Origin: a virus
Virus record (IMG/VR): IMGVR_UViG_3300021225_000200
Coordinates: 1 to 27,165 of that record
DNA length: 27,165 nucleotides
Direction: 5' to 3' (one strand)
The translations under genes and the position numbers were made by a program. Within the stretch, counting starts at the first letter, position 1. Each line of letters begins with the position of its first letter. Positions 6,093 through 11,907 of the stretch are shown here, piece by piece. The notes beneath the pieces were generated by a model. It searched no databases, was not told the origin of the DNA, and saw only the letters and a program-made list of their open reading frames with translations.

Positions 6093-7571
6093 TTAGATGT
6101 TGGCGCGGATAAAGTCCGCCGAAATATAGGTGGCCTTGATCGCCTCAATGGCGGTAGCCGACTCGGACGGCTGGCGGTGTCCGATGGACGCAGCCCATGC
6201 CTCATCGACACCCAGCACTGCGACCGACCGAATGAAGGCCATCACCTGACGGATCGATGGCGCATCGATGATGTCGCCGCTGGTCACCTTGGCGCGGCAG
6301 GCGTGGACGGCGCGTAGGACATGGTCAGCCAGCGCCTCAGTGCATCCGGTATGGCGCACCACTGCGTTGATTTCATCATGCAGCGACAGGTGTTTAAATG
6401 CTACAACCCGAGCGAAGCGATCAGCCAGTGCCGAATTCATCTGACGGGTGCCAGCGTAGCGGCCTGACTCATCGCCGTTGGTCAGGGTGTTATCGGCAGC
6501 GAACACCAGCACATCAGGCGCACGGCGGCGGACGGCACCGCCATAGGACACCGCACTATTTGGCTCTAGAAAACCGTTCAGCGTAGCCAGCGCAGCAGGG
6601 TCTGCATTGGTGATTTCGTCCAGCAGGATCAGGGTGGCAGGCGTGGTGAAAGCTTTTAGGAAGTCACCCTCGGTGAACACGGTATCGCCGTTGACCAGTC
6701 CCATCGCGCCGATGTAATCCTCGCTGGTGGTGTACTTATGGAAGTTGATTCGGCAGTAACCGCGACCAGTGCGAGCGGCGAATTGTCGGACGGTCTCAGA
6801 TTTGCCAGTGCCTTTTTCACCGCCGAACCACAAGTTTTCTCCGGTGGACTGCGATAGCAGCAGGTGCTTAAGGATCGACTCAGTCCACACAAAGCATGGA
6901 TCGATGGCGGGTGCGGCAGGGTTGTCATAAACATCGACCAGCAATTCATTGCCCTTCGCGTCATAGACATCGACACCGAACACCTGCGAGACCGGAGCGG
7001 TCTTGACCTTGGACACCGAGACCATCTGTCCTACCACGGTCTGAGCGCCAGCCGCCACGACTGCAGCCTCAAAGGGTTTAAACGCATCACGCACTGCATC
7101 CGCGACCTGACCCTGCACTAGTGCTGGATCGATCTGCGCCAGCTTGTCCACGTTCAACGCGAGACCGCGCAAGCCCTTGTCAATGGCCTCGATAGCCTCG
7201 ATGATCACGGGCTGGCCTTGCTCTACGACGTCCAGTCGATCCAGTGCGCGGGACAGTTTGCTCATAGTGTCCAGCGAGCGCTGGTCAGCACGGTCAGCGA
7301 CCGTACGCACAGGGTGCAGCGCCTGCTCAATCTGCACGGTGTCACGCACTGAGTCCGCCACGGCAGCAGCGGTGGGGTGTCCTACTGGCAGGGGCGCGGC
7401 ATTGCGCACATCAGCCAGTGTGTAGGGGCCGCCGTTGCGAATCTCACCAGCCATCATCTCGGCGGCGTTTTCTTTGCCCAGCCACTTCGAGTTGCCGTGA
7501 AACTGGCGGAACGCGCCATGCACAACCGCGATGGGCAGTTGCAAGATATCGATTTTGTGATCCAGTGCCAT
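6093..7571 (-). CDS. MoxR/CobS-type AAA+ ATPase
   Basis: 492 residues. The AAA+ core holds Walker A GEKGTGKS (251-258), Walker B LILLDE (314-319), sensor-1 Asn in FAADNT and the arginine-finger segment ALADRF. After Walker A come the MoxR/CobS-like features YIGAMG and GPL-type insert strands. The N-terminal 200 residues are mostly helical and hold a coiled region (about 95-180) not seen in minimal MoxR proteins. MoxR ATPases remodel vWA partners. That partner follows 10 bases downstream, so the two probably form one complex. The start MALDHKIDIL at 7571 has GGAG 8 bases ahead and lies 2 bases after the SprT-like gene's stop. T4-like cyanophages also carry a cobS-like gene, but not in this setting. 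Confidence 0.88.
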   Translation of the reverse strand: MALDHKIDILQLPIAVVHGAFRQFHGNSKWLGKENAAEMMAGEIRNGGPYTLADVRNAAPLPVGHPTAAAVADSVRDTVQIEQALHPVRTVADRADQRSLDTMSKLSRALDRLDVVEQGQPVIIEAIEAIDKGLRGLALNVDKLAQIDPALVQGQVADAVRDAFKPFEAAVVAAGAQTVVGQMVSVSKVKTAPVSQVFGVDVYDAKGNELLVDVYDNPAAPAIDPCFVWTESILKHLLLSQSTGENLWFGGEKGTGKSETVRQFAARTGRGYCRINFHKYTTSEDYIGAMGLVNGDTVFTEGDFLKAFTTPATLILLDEITNADPAALATLNGFLEPNSAVSYGGAVRRRAPDVLVFAADNTLTNGDESGRYAGTRQMNSALADRFARVVAFKHLSLHDEINAVVRHTGCTEALADHVLRAVHACRAKVTSGDIIDAPSIRQVMAFIRSVAVLGVDEAWAASIGHRQPSESATAIEAIKATYISADFIRANI

Positions 7572-7573
7572 GC

Positions 7574-8158
7574 TTATTCTCCAAGGTTGAAAGTGTCGCC
7601 ATCGACAGGGCAGGACGGCAGTCCCATTGCAGCCCACTTAGCGGTGAGCCGGACGGTGTAGCCGCAGCTTGGGCAGCAGGCTTTGAGCATGCGCGTGGCC
7701 TGCGTCTTGCGGGTAGCCATCGACAGTTGGGCATGCGGGTAGTCGCCCAGCCCGTCAATGATCGCGCCAAAGGCAGCGCGGAAGGCATCCCCGCCAGTGG
7801 TGGCTTTGTAGCCAGCTTTGCCAGCAGCAGGGACTAGGTGCATGGCATCCGCCGCCTTGCGGAAGTTAACTCCGTGGTTCATAGCGCCCGAAACGGTGTG
7901 GCACAACTCATGCACCAAGATGTCGGCGACTCGCATAGGGTCTGCGATAGTGGGGGAGATAAGTATCTCCATCGATTTGTCAGCGCTGGCAGTGTCTGCC
8001 CAGCACTCGCCGACTGCGCCGCTGCGCTTGGCGCTGGAAGGGAAACCACAGGTGACGCGCACCTTGGCTGCGATAGGGCTGGCATAGGCTGCGAACAGAG
8101 GGCGGAATTCCTCCACGGCTGCGACCAGCCATTCTTCACGGGTGTTGTAGATTTTCAT
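7574..8158 (-). CDS. SprT-like zinc metalloprotease-fold protein
   Basis: 194 residues. HELCH (83-87) followed by H95 in MNHG is the SprT/WSS-type zinc site. The C-terminus has a zinc ribbon with C161, C162, C165 and C183. SprT/Spartan proteins cut proteins cross-linked to DNA, and phage versions are poorly studied. It is the second HExxH protein in this operon, just upstream of the AAA+ ATPase. GGAG lies about 11 bases before the ATG. Alternatives are an anti-restriction or host-takeover protease; the family call is firm, the target unknown. Confidence 0.82.
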   Translation of the reverse strand: MKIYNTREEWLVAAVEEFRPLFAAYASPIAAKVRVTCGFPSSAKRSGAVGECWADTASADKSMEILISPTIADPMRVADILVHELCHTVSGAMNHGVNFRKAADAMHLVPAAGKAGYKATTGGDAFRAAFGAIIDGLGDYPHAQLSMATRKTQATRMLKACCPSCGYTVRLTAKWAAMGLPSCPVDGDTFNLGE

Positions 8159-8230
8159 CTAGGGTATCTCCGATAACGTGGCAAAAGCACCACTCGCAAA
8201 CCCTGCGCAGCAGGGCAAGCGGCTGGACTC

Positions 8231-8398
8231 TCAGGCGCGGTACAAGCGCACAAAGCGGCGCATCACTTTGAGCATTGCCTTGCGGGGCAGGTTGTATTTG
8301 TCAGCCAGTCCACGCGCCACATAAGGCAGCGCCTCCAGCGGCACGGCACTCAGGATATGGGACAACTCGCGAACGATCCGGTAAGCGGCGCGGCTCAT
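8231..8398 (-). CDS. 55-residue basic helical protein
   Basis: A short ORF reading MSRAAYRIVR and ending RRFVRLYRA. It is nearly all helix and strongly basic, with a PLEALPYVARGLADKYNLP centre that suits a small DNA-binding or adaptor fold. GGAG lies 8 bases before the ATG, and its start is 2 bases after the stop of the preceding operon gene, which supports it as real. The 72-base gap to the next gene contains a CCCTGC/GCAGGG hairpin. No family recognised. Confidence 0.6.
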   Translation of the reverse strand: MSRAAYRIVRELSHILSAVPLEALPYVARGLADKYNLPRKAMLKVMRRFVRLYRA

Positions 8399-8400
8399 AG

Positions 8401-8619
8401 TCAGACTCCAGCGGCAAGGGTTCCCGCTTTGATGCGGCGGGAGACAGCCCTTTCAATTGAGCGGCGAGCCATTTGCTGATCCCGAATGGCATCGATCTCT
8501 GCCCATAGCTTGCGCCCGTAGGGATGGTCAGCGGCATACTGTCCAGCTTCCAGCGTGGCGTGGCAGTCTGCCAGCGCGTAGGCCAGCATTTCGTTGGTGT
8601 AGGTCTTGAAGTTGGTCAT
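8401..8619 (-). CDS. 72-residue helical protein, unknown function
   Basis: Begins MTNFKTYTNEML. The start overlaps the upstream stop as ATGA, so the longer in-frame start at 8646 is not preferred. The protein is helical and charged (ADCHATLEAGQYAADHPYGR, then RSIERAVSRRIKAG) with no membrane segment or known motif. It belongs to a run of four very small genes at the promoter end of the operon, typical of early phage accessory genes. Confidence 0.65.
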   Translation of the reverse strand: MTNFKTYTNEMLAYALADCHATLEAGQYAADHPYGRKLWAEIDAIRDQQMARRSIERAVSRRIKAGTLAAGV

Positions 8620-8747
8620 GCTGCACCCGCCTTTACTGCGAGGCACTCTGCATAAGTGCCAGTGAAGATGATCCGGTATGAATTGCGGACGGTATCGCCT
8701 TTGCAGACGATCACGTTACCGTGGGCATTGATCTGAGCGGTATACAT
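8616..8747 (-). CDS. 43-residue small protein
   Basis: Reads MYTAQINAHGNVIVCKGDTV and ends LAVKAGAA. It looks like a short beta-rich peptide followed by one helix (TYAECLAVKAG). It starts 3 bases after the stop of the preceding gene and overlaps the following one by ATGA. No ribosome site of its own is needed if coupled. No family recognised. Confidence 0.55.
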   Translation of the reverse strand: MYTAQINAHGNVIVCKGDTVRNSYRIIFTGTYAECLAVKAGAA

Positions 8748-8750
8748 GGT

Positions 8751-8918
8751 TTAGCGTCCTAGTAGGTTGGCAGAGTCCAGCGCGGCAGACTCCAACAGGT
8801 TGCGCTCTTCTTTGTTCAGCAACAGGCTGGCAAAGGGGTGTTTGTAGTCATAAGCCAGCAGGCGGCTGGCGGTCTTGGCGTTGGGGTTGGCCTTGTAGGC
8901 GGCTAGAAGCTTCTGCAT
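8751..8918 (-). CDS. 55-residue first gene of the minus operon
   Basis: Reads MQKLLAAYKANPNAKTASRL and ends DSANLLGR. It is helical, with the KTASRLLAYDYKHPFAS segment repeating a helix-loop-helix pattern. AGGA lies about 8 bases before the ATG, and a candidate promoter sits 40 bases upstream. As the promoter-proximal gene of the leftward operon it is expected to be expressed early. Function unknown. Confidence 0.6.
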   Translation of the reverse strand: MQKLLAAYKANPNAKTASRLLAYDYKHPFASLLLNKEERNLLESAALDSANLLGR

Positions 8919-8958
8919 TTTGGAGTCCTATATCTACCGTGCGACATTGCACAACCAC

Positions 8959-8988
8959 ATTGTAATAGCGTTTAAAACAACGGCGCAA
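8959..8988 (-). promoter_or_regulatory. Candidate promoter of the leftward operon
   Basis: On the minus strand TTGCGC, 18 bases, then TACAAT resemble -35 and -10 boxes, with transcription beginning near 8952 and the first gene at 8918. A GTTTAAA copy falls in the spacer and a GTGC/GCAC inverted repeat lies at the start point, so a repressor could act here. Motif match only. Confidence 0.4.
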
Positions 8989-9227
8989 TACTAACCCGAC
9001 TAAACCATATGGTTATTGATTGGAACAGGAAAAACAGGCTCACCAGTGACTAATGGATATACGCGATGCGCATGCGTAGCACAGGTCATGCCAGCAGGTG
9101 TCGCCAAGGTAACAAACTTATCAGAATTTGAACGGATCTGAGCCACTTTAGGGGGTTCAAGCACCCTACCCCTTGACCCATGCGCTGAAGTCGCTCTATC
9201 GCGTTTTTCACTATTTTGGTGCATTTT

Positions 9228-9278
9228 TTATCCACAATTTGCGGTGGATAACTTTACTTATGCACAGGCTGTGGATAA
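9228..9278. promoter_or_regulatory. Cluster of four DnaA boxes, candidate origin
   Basis: TTATCCACA at 9228-9236, the near-match TTATCCACC on the minus strand (9243-9251), TTATGCACA at 9258-9266 and TTATCCACA on the minus strand (9270-9278) alternate in orientation within 51 bp. They fit the TTATNCACA consensus for host DnaA. The cluster lies at the divergence point of the two transcription units, a usual place for an origin. No replication initiator gene is visible next to it, which fits use of host DnaA. DnaA-dependent transcription control is the alternative. Confidence 0.65.
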
Positions 9279-9357
9279 CATTGGGCCACGAACAGTACTG
9301 TTTAAATGCACAGTGCTGTATACTTGACCAGTAAAGACCACGCAAAGGGCTAAGACT

Positions 9358-9951
9358 ATGGGTAAGACAACGTCGATAGAGTATCTCAATGCATTAGAGG
9401 ATGCCGCGCAGCAGAGCGGAGAGGATCAAGCAGACCAATGGTCTGATACTGACGCTGAGATGCTGGCGGCAGCAGCAGAGGCACCAGCAAAGCGCAAAGA
9501 CGGTCAGGTCATAACCGCCCCGAGGCAGAGGCAGTTAACCCCGAAACAGTTGGCCTTCGTAAGAGCCAAGATATCAGGTATGAGCAACGCAGATGCCTAT
9601 AGGGAAGCATACCCAGATGATCACAGTAGCAACAGGGTGATCAGTGCCAACGCATACAAGCTGACAAGGCACCCAGTGATAGGACAAATGCTGGAGGATG
9701 CATGGGGAGAGACGGCAGAGGCGTTGACGGAGGATCTAGCAGCGACAAAGAGATATGTACTGAGGCAGCTACTTGCACTGAGCAAGGGAGCCAAGCAAGA
9801 GGGCAGTCGGCTCAAAGCACTGGAGCTAATGGGCAAGGCAGCAGGTGTGTTTACACCGCAGGTAGACACCAAAGAGGCAGCACCAACGGCAGACCAACTG
9901 AAGCGGGAGCTATCCGGTCACCTGAAGCTGCTGGGTGGCAAGGCGGCGTAG
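9358..9951 (+). CDS. terS: Terminase small subunit
   Basis: 197 residues. LTPKQLAFVRAKISGMSNAD (60-79) and AYREAYP start the helix-turn-helix domain typical of small terminases, followed by helices that would form the oligomerisation part. The protein binds the packaging site and delivers DNA to the large subunit. The first 55 residues are acidic and Ala/Gln-rich and probably disordered. The large subunit gene lies 450 bases downstream, separated by a LexA-type gene, an unusual interruption. The start ATG at 9358 has only AAGGGC roughly 12 bases ahead. Confidence 0.8.
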   Translation: MGKTTSIEYLNALEDAAQQSGEDQADQWSDTDAEMLAAAAEAPAKRKDGQVITAPRQRQLTPKQLAFVRAKISGMSNADAYREAYPDDHSSNRVISANAYKLTRHPVIGQMLEDAWGETAEALTEDLAATKRYVLRQLLALSKGAKQEGSRLKALELMGKAAGVFTPQVDTKEAAPTADQLKRELSGHLKLLGGKAA

Positions 9952-10171
9952 TGTGTAAACGGGAGGTGGTTTAAACGGCAGGGCGAGACCCCACCGTACC
10001 CCCACCCGCCTATATGTGCCGCATGCGCCCCCGCCTACGTTACGCTCTAATCCGCTCTAACGATTACATAGCTACATACCCCCATCCAAGACTTATCCCC
10101 ACCCCCCGGGGGTATATATATTTTTCCAAAAGATAGTTGCGAACGTTCTCAATATCGTTTAAACTCGCAGA
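9952..10171. other. 220-bp gap with C-rich tract and two GTTTAAAC copies
   Basis: The gap between the small terminase and LexA-type genes holds no ORF. It contains GTTTAAAC at 9969 and 10157, a strongly C-biased stretch (about 10000-10105), an AT run (TATATATATTTTT near 10113-10125) and the operator-like palindrome at 10137. Strand-biased base composition next to packaging genes could mark a pac or cos site. Confidence 0.5.
10137..10165 (+). promoter_or_regulatory. Operator-like palindrome over a candidate promoter
   Basis: TTGCGAAC and GTTCTCAA (10137-10152) form a 16-bp inverted repeat with seven of eight pairs, centred on GAACGTTC. TTGCGA, 17 bases, then TAAACT would be a promoter whose -35 lies in the palindrome and whose -10 lies in a GTTTAAAC copy. 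The start point would fall at or next to the ATG at 10172, so the mRNA could be leaderless. No ribosome site is seen. A site like this ahead of a LexA-type gene suggests self-repression. Confidence 0.5.
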
Positions 10172-10402
10172 ATGACTCAACGCAGACAGCTAGTCTTGGA
10201 TTTCATCAGGGCCTACATTAGGCTTCATGGTGTATCTCCGTCATATGAGGTGATAGCTAGGTCTTTGGGGATGTCTTCTAAGTCCAATATCCACCGAATA
10301 GTTCACCGGTTGAAGGAGGATGGGCATATTGAGCTGAAGCCTTATAAGTTTCATTCCATCAAGTTGGCGGATAAGTCCATGAAGGAGATAGCCAAGCTAT
10401 GA
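10172..10402 (+). CDS. LexA-type winged helix DNA-binding protein (no protease domain)
   Basis: 76 residues matching the N-terminal domain of LexA: TQRRQLVLDFIRAYIRLHG (2-20), VSPSYEVIARSLGMSS (21-36) as helix-turn-helix, then a recognition helix and a wing ending HIELKP. LexA itself is about 200 residues with a C-terminal self-cleaving peptidase, which is missing here. It is therefore a stand-alone regulator that could compete for or mimic LexA sites, or control the packaging genes. It sits between the two terminase genes, overlaps the large subunit gene by ATGA, and has a GAACGTTC palindrome just upstream. Confidence 0.75.
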   Translation: MTQRRQLVLDFIRAYIRLHGVSPSYEVIARSLGMSSKSNIHRIVHRLKEDGHIELKPYKFHSIKLADKSMKEIAKL

Positions 10403-11898
10403 CTCTCCTTACAGCCAAAGAGATCTCGGGGTATTTGAGTATTGTGGATAAAGTCCCTGATACCGAGCGGGCCAAGATTAATATGCTCTTGGAGATGGAC
10501 AGGGTTGAGAAGTGCAAGGAGTCGTTCTTGTTCTTTGTCCAGCAGATGTGGCCCATATTTATCTCGGGGCAGCATCACAAGATCATGGCAGATGCCTTTG
10601 AGAGGGTTGCCAATGGCACCCTGAAGAGGTTAATCATCAATATGCCTCCTCGTCACACTAAGTCGGAGTTTGCTTCTTACCTGCTGCCGGCGTGGTTTTT
10701 GGGGAAATTCCCGGAGAAGAAGATCATCCAGACTGCTCACACCGCAGAACTCTCCACAGGATTTGGACGTAAGGTGAGGAATCTGGTCTCCTCTGAGGAT
10801 TATGCGAAGGTGTTTGATACCAAGCTGTCCTCGGACTCAAAGGCAGCCGGTCGGTGGAACACCAACAAGGGCGGGGATTACTTCGCTATTGGTGTGGGTG
10901 GAGCCGTCACTGGTAAGGGTGCAGATCTATTGATCATTGACGATCCCCATTCGGAGCAAGAAGCCAAACAAAATAACCCAGCCATCTTTGACGGGGTATA
11001 TGAATGGTATACCTCCGGGCCTCGTCAGCGTCTTCAGCCTAACGGGGCAATTATCATCGTGATGACCCGATGGGCCACCCGAGATTTAACTGGGCAGATC
11101 CTCAAAAAATCCGGCAACGATGGAGTAGATGAATGGGAAGTTATTGAGTTCCCCGCCATTCTCCCGTCCGGAACTCCCCTGTGGCCCGCCTTCTGGTCTA
11201 AGAAAGAACTTGAATCCCTCAAGGCAGAACTACCAGTCGCCAAATGGGAAGCGCAGTACCAACAGAACCCCACCGGCAACGAGGGGGCGATTATCAAAAG
11301 GGATCAGTGGCGCATCTGGGAAAAAGACAGCATGCCCCAGTGTGAATACATCATCCAGTCTTGGGATACCGCCTTCGAGAAGAATAACCGCGCCGACTAC
11401 TCCGCCTGTACCACTTGGGGAATATTCGAACACCCGGATGACAAAGGTGATTACAAGACCAACATCATCTTGTTAGATGCGTTTAAACAACGTATGGAGT
11501 TCCCTGAGCTTAAGAAGATGGCCCTTGAGCTATATAAGCAATGGGAGCCAGATACCTTGATTATCGAGAAGAGGGCTGCTGGCGCACCCCTTATTTATGA
11601 GTTGCGCAAGATTGGAGTTCCCCTATCTGAGTACACACCGGGTAAGGGCAACGACAAAATAAGCCGTGTAAACTCTATTGCAGACCTATTTGCCTCTGGG
11701 GTTGTATGGTGTCCGACAACACGCTGGGCGGATGAGGTTATGGAAGAACTAGCCGCATTCCCCAATGGGGATAACGATGACTTGGTTGACTCCAGCAGCC
11801 AAGCATTAATGCGGTTTCGGCAGGGTGGATTTATTCAAATTGCCTCTGATGAAGAGGATGAACCACCCATCTTTCGGCGTAAATACGAATATTACTAA
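10399..11898 (+). CDS. terL: Terminase large subunit
   Basis: 499 residues, the normal size. The ATPase domain has Walker A PPRHTKSE (83-90), Walker B DLLIIDD ending at 181-182, and the coupling segment MTRW (222-225). The RNase H-like nuclease domain has D323 (SWDTAF), E390 (LIIEKRAAG) and D464 (DLVDSSSQA). It pumps DNA into the prohead and cuts the concatemer. The start overlaps the LexA-type gene by ATGA, and the portal gene follows after 9 bases. Confidence 0.96.
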   Translation: MTLLTAKEISGYLSIVDKVPDTERAKINMLLEMDRVEKCKESFLFFVQQMWPIFISGQHHKIMADAFERVANGTLKRLIINMPPRHTKSEFASYLLPAWFLGKFPEKKIIQTAHTAELSTGFGRKVRNLVSSEDYAKVFDTKLSSDSKAAGRWNTNKGGDYFAIGVGGAVTGKGADLLIIDDPHSEQEAKQNNPAIFDGVYEWYTSGPRQRLQPNGAIIIVMTRWATRDLTGQILKKSGNDGVDEWEVIEFPAILPSGTPLWPAFWSKKELESLKAELPVAKWEAQYQQNPTGNEGAIIKRDQWRIWEKDSMPQCEYIIQSWDTAFEKNNRADYSACTTWGIFEHPDDKGDYKTNIILLDAFKQRMEFPELKKMALELYKQWEPDTLIIEKRAAGAPLIYELRKIGVPLSEYTPGKGNDKISRVNSIADLFASGVVWCPTTRWADEVMEELAAFPNGDNDDLVDSSSQALMRFRQGGFIQIASDEEDEPPIFRRKYEYY

Positions 11899-11907
11899 GG
11901 ATACCCA

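Larger units (their letters stand above)
8919..9357. other. Divergent intergenic region
   Basis: This 439-bp gap separates the leftward operon from the rightward packaging genes. It holds a leftward promoter candidate (8959-8988), a GTGC/GCAC inverted repeat at its likely start site (8939-8952), two GTTTAAA copies (8970, 9300), the DnaA box cluster (9228-9278) and a TATACT -10-like box at 9319-9324 ahead of the terminase small subunit gene. A weak leftward 74-codon frame (9000-9224) is not accepted as a gene. Confidence 0.7.

Noticed and set aside
6083-6211. 43-codon N-terminal extension of the vWA protein
   Set aside because: It overlaps the end of the ATPase gene, is Arg/Pro/Ser-rich and lacks a ribosome site; the ATG at 6082 has AGAGG.
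4412-7571. Cobalamin cobaltochelatase (CobS/CobT)
   Set aside because: The domain plan is similar, but there is no CobN or other cobalamin gene, and an HExxH site plus SprT-like neighbour point to a MoxR-vWA type machine.
8301-8537. Leftward 78-codon frame
   Set aside because: It is a shadow across two better small genes (8231-8398 and 8401-8619) that have overlaps and ribosome sites.
9000-9224. Leftward 74-codon frame in the divergent region
   Set aside because: Its start abuts the DnaA box cluster, the ribosome site is weak, the composition is odd and it ends 82 bases before the operon's first gene.
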